Below are positions 7,810-15,338 of a stretch of 15,893 nucleotides of DNA, in pieces (position 1 is the first letter of the stretch; each line of letters begins with the position of its first letter). This DNA is from Legionella sp. (GTDB lineage Bacteria; Pseudomonadota; Gammaproteobacteria; Legionellales; Legionellaceae): NCBI GenBank assembly GCA_004297865.1, contig SCSO01000034.1:1-15893 (forward strand). Direction: 5' to 3'. The notes under the pieces were generated by a model. That model was not told the DNA's origin and did not search any database. It saw nothing but the letters and a program-made list of their open reading frames with translations. The translations under genes and the position numbers were made by a program.

Positions 7810-10161
7810 TTAGCGCTTAATTGTTATTGCAGCAAAAGAATGACCTAAATCAACTGTTTCAGGCATTGCATTTGCTACCCAAACTACGTCTGCCGCAATG
7901 CGCTCATCACGTTTGAGCGGCAATGTTATCTCAATATCACCTTGAGATACAGTAGCAATGTCGTCTAATTTTAATCTCTCAGCTGTAGATGGATGAATGC
8001 GAATACAAGCTGATTCAGATGCTGCACAGAATTGTAGATCTTTAGCATTTCTAACGATTGCATCAATACGGTATAAAGGCCATTCCCCCACACGCACTAG
8101 AGACTGATTGATCAAAGGTAATGACTCCGGATAGTAAGGTCTATAATCTTCTGCGGTAGTCATAGCAATTTGTCTTTGAATATGCTCTTTTACTTCTTCT
8201 GTTGAAGTGAAGTCAAACTCTTTGCAATCTAATAAATTACCCAACACTCTTAATACTTTCCAAGCTGGACGAGCTTCCCCATGAGGGGCTAAAGCGCCCT
8301 TTACTGTTTGCCAAGTATTATTCACGTTGATGTAAGTACCCGATGTTTCTGCGTATGGTGCAATGGGTAAAATCACATCGGCATAATCTTGCATTGACTC
8401 ATGATTATAGGCAGATAAAAGTACCACAAATTCTGCAGCAAGCATGGATTGACGAGCGCCATGAGGATTAGCAAAATCATAGCCAGGTTCAACCGCCATT
8501 AAGAAATAGCCTTTTAGTTTGGCATTTAATGCAGCTTGAACATCCAGACCCGATTCAGTCACGGGTCTACCACCTAGTGTTCGATGTGGTAACATACCTG
8601 CTAGGCAAGCGCCAACTGTGTTGGACCCATTAGTCAAACGCAAAGTCTTAGCACCCGTTAAGTGCTCAATCACTGAAATCAAAGTACGAATTAATGAAGC
8701 CTCAGGATGATTTTCACAAATCGCGCCAGTGATAATAGCTACTTGTTCTGCTTTAATTCCTTTTGCCATTTCCTGTGTGGTTTTATCTACTTCTAAACCA
8801 ATTAATAATTTTTGTACTTCTTCCGGCAAATCTTTGGCATTTGGAGCTAAAGCCGCAGCCAGTTTAGCGAGCTGCATAGGCATTTCTAATGGTGAAATGA
8901 CTGAGCGCTCTGTGAGTTCGAAACGATATTCAAAATCTACAGGATTGATGGCATAAATCTTAGCACCATTACGAAATGCTTTACGTACACGAACACCTGC
9001 TAACGGAACCTCGCGATCGATATTACAGCCTACTAGAAGAATTGCATTCTGTAGTTCAATATCCGCATACGGCAATGAACCTACAGGACTAGTGGCTTGA
9101 TTATCTTGATCTTTAAAATCAACTTGTTGTAAACGATGGTCGAGATTATTAACCCCTAATTCCCGCATTAACTTTTGTAATAGATACAATTCTTCTAATG
9201 TAGATGAACTAGACGCGAATGCAGCCATTTGTTCAGGGCCATACTGCTTAATAATACGGCTCATTCCTTCAGCGGCGAATGTTAATGCTGTTTCCCAGTC
9301 CACAGTTTCCCATTGACCGTTTCGTTTTATCAGTGGTTGACTGGCACGATATTCACTATTTAAACCAAGATAACTAAATCTATCTCTATCTGACAACCAA
9401 GTTTCGTTGATGTATTCATTTTCTTTAGGAACTACGCGCATTAATTGATTGTTACGGGTATGGATATGGACGTTTGAGCCCAGACAATCATGAGGTGCTA
9501 CACTATCATGCTGCATTAATTCCCAAGGTCTAGCTGTAAAGCGATATGGCTTAGAAGTCAGCGCCCCGACAGGACATAAATCAATAATATTGCCCGATAC
9601 TTCGGAGGTCATGCTGTGTTGCACATAAGTACCAATTTGCATGTCCTCACCACGACCAGTTGCGCCGAGCTCTCTTAAGCCCGCCACTTCGTCACCAAAG
9701 CGCACGCAACGAGTGCAATGGATACAACGAGTCATTTCTGTAGAAATGAGTGTACCTAAATTATCATCATCTACTGAACGTTTGGTGTCTGTGTATTCTG
9801 ATTCGTCTTGACCAAAGCCCATGGAAACATCTTGTAATTCGCATTCTCCACCTTGATCGCAGATAGGACAATCCAAGGGATGATTTATGAGTAAAAACTC
9901 CATCACCACTTTTTGGGAGTGCAGAGCCTGTTCCGATTTGGTAAATACTTTCATACCATTAGTGATAGGAGTGGCACAAGCAGGAACCGGCTTGCGACCA
10001 TTTTCAACTTCTACTAAACACATTCTGCAGTTAGCGGCTACCGATAATTTTTTGTGATAGCAAAAGCGTGGAATATAAATTCCATTGTCATCTGCGACCT
10101 CAATGATCATCTTCCCGTTTTCTACTTCAAATGTTTTACCGTCAATTTCAATAGTAGCCAT
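7810..10161 (-). CDS. nuoG: NADH:quinone oxidoreductase subunit G (Fe-S, molybdopterin-fold)
   Basis: A 783-residue peripheral-arm subunit. The N-terminal 2Fe-2S domain holds cluster N1b (C34, C45, C48, C62). The next domain holds N5 (H94, C98, C101, C107 in HPLDCPICDQGGEC) and N4 (C146, C149, C152 in CIHCTRC plus C196 in DLCPVGAL). The rest is a molybdopterin-oxidoreductase fold without the cofactor's function, seen in segments such as GGRPVTESGLD and DVILPIAPYAETSGTYIN. The four cysteines of cluster N7, found in E. coli and Thermus, are absent: only C226 occurs in that region. The protein is therefore of the mitochondrial/Paracoccus type, though longer than those. It is shorter than E. coli NuoG (about 908). 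The ATG at 10161 has AAAGG 8 nt upstream, in the 17-nt gap after nuoF. Confidence 0.97.
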   Translation of the reverse strand: MATIEIDGKTFEVENGKMIIEVADDNGIYIPRFCYHKKLSVAANCRMCLVEVENGRKPVPACATPITNGMKVFTKSEQALHSQKVVMEFLLINHPLDCPICDQGGECELQDVSMGFGQDESEYTDTKRSVDDDNLGTLISTEMTRCIHCTRCVRFGDEVAGLRELGATGRGEDMQIGTYVQHSMTSEVSGNIIDLCPVGALTSKPYRFTARPWELMQHDSVAPHDCLGSNVHIHTRNNQLMRVVPKENEYINETWLSDRDRFSYLGLNSEYRASQPLIKRNGQWETVDWETALTFAAEGMSRIIKQYGPEQMAAFASSSSTLEELYLLQKLMRELGVNNLDHRLQQVDFKDQDNQATSPVGSLPYADIELQNAILLVGCNIDREVPLAGVRVRKAFRNGAKIYAINPVDFEYRFELTERSVISPLEMPMQLAKLAAALAPNAKDLPEEVQKLLIGLEVDKTTQEMAKGIKAEQVAIITGAICENHPEASLIRTLISVIEHLTGAKTLRLTNGSNTVGACLAGMLPHRTLGGRPVTESGLDVQAALNAKLKGYFLMAVEPGYDFANPHGARQSMLAAEFVVLLSAYNHESMQDYADVILPIAPYAETSGTYINVNNTWQTVKGALAPHGEARPAWKVLRVLGNLLDCKEFDFTSTEEVKEHIQRQIAMTTAEDYRPYYPESLPLINQSLVRVGEWPLYRIDAIVRNAKDLQFCAASESACIRIHPSTAERLKLDDIATVSQGDIEITLPLKRDERIAADVVWVANAMPETVDLGHSFAAITIKR

Positions 10162-10178
10162 GGTCTAAACCTTTTCAA

Positions 10179-11456
10179 TTATGCTGCGACGACCGAGCGT
10201 TTGTTCTTTATGAAATAATCAAATTCATGATAGAAATGTTTCACAAAACTTTGCACTGGCCAAGCAGCAGCCTCACCTAATGCACAAATGGTCCGTCCTT
10301 CGATGTTATTGGCGACATTCACTAATTTCTCCACATCACCAGGCTCACCGTGGCCTTCTTTAATGCGGTGTAATAATCTAACCAACCAACCCGTACCTTC
10401 ACGACATGGGGTACATTGACCACATGATTCATCCATATAAAACTCAGAAATTCGATATAAGGCATCTACCATACAAGTCGTTTCGTCCATGATGATCACC
10501 GCACCTGAACCTAAACCAGAGCCTGCCTTTTGAATACAGTCATAATCCATATCAAGACCCATCATGATCTCGCCAGGTAATACTGGCATGGAAGTTCCAC
10601 CAGGAATGACTGCTTTAATTTTACGATTTTGGGTAACGCCACCAGCTAATTCAAGAAGGGTCTTAAATGGTGTGCCTAAAGGAATTTCAAAATTTCCTGG
10701 TTTATTGACATGACCGCTTACGCTGAAACATTTGGTGCCGCCATTATTGGGCTTACCTAGTTTCAAGAACCATTCACCGCCTTTCTCCATGATTACCGGA
10801 ACAGAGGCAAAGGTTTCTGTATTGTTAATTGTTGTGGGCATACCGTACAAGCCGAAATTGGCTGGGAACGGAGGCTTGAAGCGTGGTTGACCTTTTTTAC
10901 CTTCAAGAGAATTAAGTAAAGCAGTCTCTTCACCGCAAATATAAGCTCCAGCACCGAGATGATTATACAGATCATAATCAAATCCTGAGCCCAAAATATT
11001 TTTTCCTAAGAATCCTGCTTCGTAAGCCTCTTTCAATGCAGCTTCTGTTCTTTCGAAAGGTAACCAAAATTCCCCTCGAATATAGTTATAACCCACTGAA
11101 GCGCCCATGGTATAACCAGCAATAATCATCCCTTCGATGAGTTGATGTGGATTCATATTTAAAATTTCGCGGTCTTTGCAAGTACCAGGCTCACCTTCGT
11201 CTGAATTACAGACTACGTATTTTTGTACTGGAGAATTACGATTCATAAAACTCCATTTTAAGCCTGTGGGGAATCCCGCACCTCCACGACCTCGTAAAGC
11301 TGATGTTTTTAATTCATCAATGATTTGTTGAGGCGGCATCTGTTGGGTCAGTATTTTACGCAAAGCACTGTAACCACCTACGCTCTGATAAGCAGAGAGC
11401 GACCAGGGCTCAGGCAAATGCAATGTTCGGTAACAGACTTGATTTAATTCAACCAT
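10179..11456 (-). CDS. nuoF: NADH:quinone oxidoreductase subunit F (NADH- and FMN-binding)
   Basis: A 425-residue subunit that oxidises NADH, carries FMN and cluster N3, and hands electrons to the Fe-S chain; it pairs with NuoE. Visible motifs: the glycine-rich LRGRGGAGFPTG (54-65) of the FMN/NADH fold, GAGAYICGEETALLNSLEG in the middle of the protein, and the N3 ligands C345, C348, C351 in SCGQCTPC with C391 in RTICALGEAAAWP. I chose the ATG at 11456. A GTG in the same frame at 11465 would add three residues, but it is part of a strong Shine-Dalgarno sequence (AGAGGTGG, 11462-11469) correctly spaced for the ATG. Length is typical (E. coli 445). The gene follows the nuoE stop by 16 nt. Confidence 0.96.
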   Translation of the reverse strand: MVELNQVCYRTLHLPEPWSLSAYQSVGGYSALRKILTQQMPPQQIIDELKTSALRGRGGAGFPTGLKWSFMNRNSPVQKYVVCNSDEGEPGTCKDREILNMNPHQLIEGMIIAGYTMGASVGYNYIRGEFWLPFERTEAALKEAYEAGFLGKNILGSGFDYDLYNHLGAGAYICGEETALLNSLEGKKGQPRFKPPFPANFGLYGMPTTINNTETFASVPVIMEKGGEWFLKLGKPNNGGTKCFSVSGHVNKPGNFEIPLGTPFKTLLELAGGVTQNRKIKAVIPGGTSMPVLPGEIMMGLDMDYDCIQKAGSGLGSGAVIIMDETTCMVDALYRISEFYMDESCGQCTPCREGTGWLVRLLHRIKEGHGEPGDVEKLVNVANNIEGRTICALGEAAAWPVQSFVKHFYHEFDYFIKNKRSVVAA

Positions 11457-11461
11457 AGTAA

Positions 11462-11469
11462 CCACCTCT
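11462..11469 (-). promoter_or_regulatory. Ribosome binding site deciding the nuoF start
   Basis: AGAGGTGG ends 5 nt before the ATG at 11454-11456 and is close to the 16S anti-Shine-Dalgarno complement. The in-frame GTG at 11463-11465 lies inside this sequence, so it is unlikely to be the start codon. Confidence 0.75.
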
Positions 11470-11472
11470 ATC

Positions 11473-11976
11473 TTATTCGTACTGTTCTAATACCGCATCA
11501 ATCGATTCGGTAGTTAGATTTTCATGATAGTCTTTATCGACTTGCATCATAGGCGCGTTTACACAAGCACCTAAGCACTCCACGGAACGCAAAGTAAAGC
11601 GACCATCATCTGTGGTTTCACCCATTTTAATTCCAAGACTTTTTTGTAAATGTTTAACAACTGCATTGGAGTCTCGGAGTTTGCAAGAAATATTGGTACA
11701 GACATTAATTAAATGTCTACCTATGGGTTGATGTTCATACATGGTATAAAAACTTGCTACTTCATAGACTGCGATTGGAGGCATTCCCAAATAGTCAGCA
11801 ACAGCATCCATTAATTCTTGGGTTAGGTAACCATGCTCTTCCTGCACGATTCGCAACGCGCTCATCACTGCTGACTGCTTTTGATCAGCTGGATATTTAG
11901 CAATCCAATGGTCGATGTCATCAATGCTGCTTTTTGACATCAATTCAGGTAATATTTTTGCAGAATTCACCGGCAT
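11473..11976 (-). CDS. nuoE: NADH:quinone oxidoreductase subunit E (2Fe-2S, thioredoxin-like)
   Basis: A 167-residue peripheral subunit, the 24-kDa counterpart, with an N-terminal helical part (about 16-80) and a C-terminal thioredoxin-like domain holding the 2Fe-2S cluster N1a. The four ligands are C93 and C98 in NVCTNISC and C134 and C138 in ECLGACVNAPMM. The helix region contains the typical EEHGYL (46-51) and EVASFYTMY (72-80). Length equals E. coli NuoE (166). The ATG at 11976 follows AAGG by 7 nt. It is separated from nuoD by 76 nt, the longest spacer in the operon. Confidence 0.97.
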   Translation of the reverse strand: MPVNSAKILPELMSKSSIDDIDHWIAKYPADQKQSAVMSALRIVQEEHGYLTQELMDAVADYLGMPPIAVYEVASFYTMYEHQPIGRHLINVCTNISCKLRDSNAVVKHLQKSLGIKMGETTDDGRFTLRSVECLGACVNAPMMQVDKDYHENLTTESIDAVLEQYE

Positions 11977-12052
11977 TTCTAAACCTTATCTCGTTATTAC
12001 TGACTATATGCAGTTTATTTCTATAATCCGCTTTTAACTAAGTTAACGCGAA

Positions 12053-13306
12053 TTAACGATCAATCTCACCAAATACAATATCCTGACTCGCTAAGATAGC
12101 AACGCCATCAGCAAGCATATGGCCTCTGACCATCTCATCAAAACTGGCTAAATGGGCAAAGCCTGGCGCACGAATTTTCATACGATAGGGTTTGTTTGCA
12201 CCATCGGATACCATATAAATTCCAAATTCACCTTTAGGCGCTTCTACCGCACTATACACCTCTCCTCGCGGTAAGCAGAATCCTTCAGTAAATAACTTGA
12301 AATGATGAATAAGGGCTTCCATGTCTTGTTTCATTTCCACTCGTCTTGGAGGAGTTACTTTATGGTCGTCTACTTTAATAGGACCTGGATTATTTCTTAA
12401 CCACTCAATGCATTGACGAATAATGCGATTAGACTGACGTAGTTCCTCTACACGAACTAAATAGCGATCATAACAATCGCCAGTTTTCCCAACAGGAATA
12501 TCAAACTCTACTTGATCATAGGCAGCATAGGATTGTTTTTTACGAAGATCCCAAGCAATTCCTGAACCGCGTAACATGGGTCCTGTGAAACCCCATTGCA
12601 AAGCATCTTCAGGAGATACCACTCCGATATCAACAGTACGTTGTTTCCAAATTCGGTTATCGGTCAATAAGGTTTCATATTCATCGACGCAATGAGGAAA
12701 ACGTTCGGTAAAGGCCCAAAGGAAATCTAATAAACTGCCATGACGATCTGCATTACGCTTTTCGGTCTCACGCTCATTATGCCATCTGGAAGTTTTATAA
12801 TGGGGCATGCTATCCGGCAAATCCCGAGCTACACCACCTGGGCGATAATAGGTTGCATGCATACGTGCACCAGAAACCGCTTCATAACAATCAAAAAGAT
12901 CTTCACGCTCTCTAAAGCAGTATAAGAAAACCGTCATTGCACCAATATCCAGTGCAATAGCGCCTAACCACAGTAAATGATTTAGAACCCGGGTTACCTC
13001 ATCAAACATGGTACGAATGTATTGAGCCCGTATAGGTACTTCGATATTTAACAATTTTTCAATAGAACGCACATAGGCGTGTTCATTACACATCATGGAA
13101 ACGTAATCTAAACGATCCATATAACCGATGCTTTGAATGTAGGGTTTAGTTTCCACTAATTTTTCAGTGGCTCTATGAAGTAAACCAATATGCGGATCTG
13201 CACGCACAATGGTTTCGCCTTCTAATTCAAGAACCAAGCGTAATACCCCATGAGCCGCAGGATGTTGGGGACCAAAGTTTAAAGTATAATTTTTTAACTC
13301 AATCAT
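12053..13306 (-). CDS. nuoD: NADH:quinone oxidoreductase subunit D (quinone-site subunit)
   Basis: A 417-residue subunit of the connecting arm, the 49-kDa counterpart, related to the large subunit of NiFe hydrogenases but without its metal ligands. With NuoB it forms the quinone-reduction site. Residues lining that site are present: H19 in GPQHPAAHGVLRL and Y68 in YMDRLDYVSMM, which line up with H38 and Y87 of the Thermus subunit by a constant offset of 19. GCNEHAY-like NEHAY and the C-terminal ending ASQDIVFGEIDR are also typical. It is a separate gene, not fused to nuoC as in E. coli. Its ATG overlaps the nuoC stop as ATGA, which implies translational coupling. Confidence 0.97.
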   Translation of the reverse strand: MIELKNYTLNFGPQHPAAHGVLRLVLELEGETIVRADPHIGLLHRATEKLVETKPYIQSIGYMDRLDYVSMMCNEHAYVRSIEKLLNIEVPIRAQYIRTMFDEVTRVLNHLLWLGAIALDIGAMTVFLYCFREREDLFDCYEAVSGARMHATYYRPGGVARDLPDSMPHYKTSRWHNERETEKRNADRHGSLLDFLWAFTERFPHCVDEYETLLTDNRIWKQRTVDIGVVSPEDALQWGFTGPMLRGSGIAWDLRKKQSYAAYDQVEFDIPVGKTGDCYDRYLVRVEELRQSNRIIRQCIEWLRNNPGPIKVDDHKVTPPRRVEMKQDMEALIHHFKLFTEGFCLPRGEVYSAVEAPKGEFGIYMVSDGANKPYRMKIRAPGFAHLASFDEMVRGHMLADGVAILASQDIVFGEIDR

Positions 13307-13983
13307 TCTTTGCCCTCATCACTACTTAAATAACGGTTATCGTTACGGATAACTTTGGGTACAAGTACTCTCGGTACTATATCGACTGGCTCATAAACTA
13401 TTTTTTGTTGTTTTGCGTCATAACGCATTTCCACATGGCCACTGACTGGGAAATCTTTACGGAAAGGATGACCGATAAAACCATAGTCGGTAAGTATTCT
13501 TCTTAAATCGGGATGACCTTCAAATAAAATGCCGTATAAATCATAAGCCTCTCTTTCAAACCAATTCACACTTTTCCATAAATCATGTATTGAAGGGACT
13601 ATCAAATGCGCTTCATCAACAAACAATTTCACGCGCAATCGGTGATTTTTAACGGTGGATAAAAGATGATAAACCACGGCAAAACGAGGTTTATCCATGA
13701 TATAAGCACGTGATTCTTGTCGCTCGACCCCGCGCGAAAAACCTTGTTCCGTAGCTGCTTCCGTTTCCCAATCGTATTCACCATACAATAGGTAGTCTAC
13801 TCCGCAGAGGTCAATCATCTGATCAAATGAAAAGGTTTCAATATCGCGCAGCTCAAGCATCAATGCTTTTAAATGTTTGGCGCTACATTCAATGGTTACT
13901 TCATCATAAGCTAAACTTATTTCACTTATATGAGTACCCAATTGTACTTTGAGCTGTTCAACCAAATAATCGCTTTTAGTCAT
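13303..13983 (-). CDS. nuoC: NADH:quinone oxidoreductase subunit C (30-kDa type)
   Basis: A 226-residue structural subunit of the connecting arm that binds NuoD. The family signature is complete: WFEREAYDLYGILFEGHPDLR (141-161) followed by RILTDYGFIGHPFRKDFP (162-179). An extra loop at about 68-95, containing GFSRGVE, splits the N-terminal region between LCGVDYL and the strand FAVVYHLLS; I recall similar insertions in beta-proteobacterial and some gamma-proteobacterial NuoC. The ATG at 13983 follows AAAGGTG by 9 nt. It lies 49 nt after nuoB and overlaps nuoD by 4 nt. Confidence 0.97.
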   Translation of the reverse strand: MTKSDYLVEQLKVQLGTHISEISLAYDEVTIECSAKHLKALMLELRDIETFSFDQMIDLCGVDYLLYGEYDWETEAATEQGFSRGVERQESRAYIMDKPRFAVVYHLLSTVKNHRLRVKLFVDEAHLIVPSIHDLWKSVNWFEREAYDLYGILFEGHPDLRRILTDYGFIGHPFRKDFPVSGHVEMRYDAKQQKIVYEPVDIVPRVLVPKVIRNDNRYLSSDEGKE

Positions 13984-14032
13984 CTAATTTGCACCTTTGA
14001 TATCTTGGTATCCTTCATTCGGAAATATTTGT

Positions 14033-14509
14033 TTAGGCTTCTATAACGGATTTACGCCTAATTTTGTTTTGTAATTGGATGATGCCATACATTAAAGCTT
14101 CCGCAGTAGGAGGACAACCAGGTACATAAACATCAACTGGAACGATACGGTCACAGCCACGTACTACTGAGTAGGAGTAATGGTAATAACCTCCACCATT
14201 CGCACAGGAACCCATGGAAATAACCCAACGTGGTTCGGGCATCTGATCATAGACCTTACGTAAAGCAGGGGCCATTTTATTGCATAAGGTTCCTGCAACA
14301 ATCATGACGTCCGCTTGCCGAGGACTAGGTCTAAAAATAATACCGAATCGATCTAAATCATAACGCGCAGCACCAACGTGCATCATCTCTACTGCGCAAC
14401 AGGCCAAACCAAAGGTCATAGGCCACATAGAACCGCTACGAGCCCAACCGACTAATTTTTCGACCGATGTCGTTAAAAACCCATTTTCTTGTAATTCTGC
14501 AACTGCCAT
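14033..14509 (-). CDS. nuoB: NADH:quinone oxidoreductase subunit B (cluster N2)
   Basis: A 158-residue subunit (PSST/20-kDa type) that holds cluster N2, the last Fe-S centre before quinone. The four ligands are C37 and C38 in FGLACCAVEMM, C102 in ISMGSCANGGGYYHYSYS and C132 in VPGCPPTAEAL. The twin adjacent cysteines are the hallmark of the family. Length is typical for the short proteobacterial/mitochondrial form and less than E. coli NuoB (220). The ATG at 14509 lies 8 nt after the nuoA stop. Confidence 0.98.
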   Translation of the reverse strand: MAVAELQENGFLTTSVEKLVGWARSGSMWPMTFGLACCAVEMMHVGAARYDLDRFGIIFRPSPRQADVMIVAGTLCNKMAPALRKVYDQMPEPRWVISMGSCANGGGYYHYSYSVVRGCDRIVPVDVYVPGCPPTAEALMYGIIQLQNKIRRKSVIEA

Positions 14510-14517
14510 AACCTAGC

Positions 14518-14874
14518 CTACTCCCACTCAAGAGCGCCACGCTTCCACTCATAAATAAAACCAATGACTAACAAGCCAAGAAAGAGCATCATACCTAAAA
14601 AACCAAACCAACCGATTTTGCGTAGAGCTAAAGCCCAAGGAAAAAAGAAGGCTGTTTCAAGATCAAAAATGATAAAGAGAATAGCAACTAAATAAAATCG
14701 TACATCGAAAGGAATATGTGAACTTTCAAAAGCGTTGAATCCGCATTCATAAGGTGCATTTTTAGCAGCGTCAGGCTTGTGTTTAGAAAATAAGGACCCT
14801 GCGCCAATCAACACAATACCGAGGACTAACCCAATGATTATAAATATAAGAATAGGTAAATATTGAGCTAGCAT
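14518..14874 (-). CDS. nuoA: NADH:quinone oxidoreductase subunit A (membrane arm)
   Basis: A 118-residue protein with three transmembrane helices (about 6-28, 60-81, 90-108), the ND3 counterpart. The long loop between helices 1 and 2 carries YECGFNAFESS (42-52); its C44 matches the ND3 cysteine whose exposure reports the active/deactive state in mitochondria. Helix 2 contains IFDLETAFFFPWA with the conserved D71 and E73. The ATG at 14874 is preceded by AAGGTG 5 nt upstream. The gap to the CCA end of tRNA-Leu is just 23 nt and is mostly that ribosome binding site, so nuo has no room for a promoter of its own here and probably shares the upstream transcript. Confidence 0.97.
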   Translation of the reverse strand: MLAQYLPILIFIIIGLVLGIVLIGAGSLFSKHKPDAAKNAPYECGFNAFESSHIPFDVRFYLVAILFIIFDLETAFFFPWALALRKIGWFGFLGMMLFLGLLVIGFIYEWKRGALEWE

Positions 14875-14897
14875 GTGTTCACCTTGATCGGATTAAA

Positions 14898-14982
14898 TGG
14901 TGCCGAAGGCCGGACTCGAACCGGCACAGCTTTCGCCACCGCCCCCTCAAGACGGCGTGTCTACCAATTCCACCACTTCGGC
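14898..14982 (-). tRNA. tRNA-Leu (anticodon GAG), CCA encoded
   Basis: The 85-nt minus-strand sequence folds as a class II tRNA: acceptor stem GCCGAAG/CTTCGGC, D arm with GGTAGAC, anticodon stem CCGTC/GGCGG (including a U.G pair) with loop TTGAGGG (anticodon at 14946-14948), a long variable arm built on GGC-GAAA-GCT, T stem GCCGG/CCGGC with loop TTCGAGT, discriminator A73 and encoded CCA. It reads CUC and CUU leucine codons. Its place after secG matches E. coli leuU. I see no convincing promoter of its own in the 35 nt after secG. Confidence 0.97.
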
Positions 14983-14993
14983 AAATTTATTTA

Positions 14994-15009
14994 GAGCGAA
15001 AATTCGCTC
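14994..15009 (-). repeat. Perfect hairpin between secG and tRNA-Leu
   Basis: The 16-bp palindrome GAGCGAATTTTCGCTC lies in the 35-nt gap after secG. It would form a 5- to 7-bp stem 11 nt ahead of the tRNA 5' end. On the minus strand it is followed by TAAATAAATTT, not a T run, so it is unlikely to stop transcription; it may mark the end of secG mRNA after the tRNA is cut out. That role is inference. Confidence 0.55.
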
Positions 15010-15017
15010 AAACCTTT

Positions 15018-15338
15018 TTATTTTTTATCGTTATCTACTGGCACTGGAATCGTTGTAGCCGGTGCGTTAGTTTGTTGGGGTATAGCATCTTGATCAAGTT
15101 TTTCATATTGCGTTGAGACCAAGTAAGACAATGTTAAACTGGTAATAAAAAAGGTTAATGCCAAAGCACCAGTGAGTTTAAATAAAAAACCACCAGTTCC
15201 TTGACTTCCAAATAAGGTATTTGATGCACCTGAACCAAAGGCTGCGCCAATATCGGCACCTTTACCGTGCTGAATGAGGACTAAACCTATTAACACTACA
15301 GCAACTGCCACGTGAATCATTAATATCAATTGATACAT
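15018..15338 (-). CDS. secG: Preprotein translocase subunit SecG
   Basis: A 106-residue inner-membrane protein with two helices (about 3-22 and 54-74). It is an accessory part of the SecYEG channel and helps SecA-driven export. The loop between the helices carries the family signature HGKGADIGAAFGSGASNTLF (24-43), followed by GSQGTGGFL. The C-terminal tail (75-106) is hydrophilic, rich in Pro, Thr and Gln. Length is like E. coli SecG (110). The ATG at 15338 lies inside the end of tpiA (13-nt overlap), with GGA about 12 nt upstream. The tpiA-secG-tRNA-Leu order is common in gamma-proteobacteria and supports the call. Confidence 0.96.
   Translation of the reverse strand: MYQLILMIHVAVAVVLIGLVLIQHGKGADIGAAFGSGASNTLFGSQGTGGFLFKLTGALALTFFITSLTLSYLVSTQYEKLDQDAIPQQTNAPATTIPVPVDNDKK

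Noticed and set aside
10793..10981. 62-codon minus-strand frame inside nuoF
   Set aside because: It is an out-of-frame shadow of nuoF, whose own frame carries all the catalytic motifs.
11457..11465. GTG start adding three residues to NuoF
   Set aside because: The GTG is part of the Shine-Dalgarno sequence AGAGGTGG, which is ideally spaced for the ATG at 11456.
314..14874. An undescribed system, mobile element, defence island or CRISPR array within the operon
   Set aside because: Every gene is a standard complex I subunit in the usual order, with intact key residues; no repeats, transposase fragments or unassigned genes lie between them.
14994..15009. Hairpin after secG as a terminator
   Set aside because: No T run follows on the coding strand; a T-rich stretch exists only in the plus-strand direction, where there is no gene.
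14983..15017. Promoter for tRNA-Leu/nuo after secG (TTGAGC-16-TAAATT)
   Set aside because: Both boxes match only four of six bases, and transcription would start inside the mature tRNA, so it could not make the tRNA.
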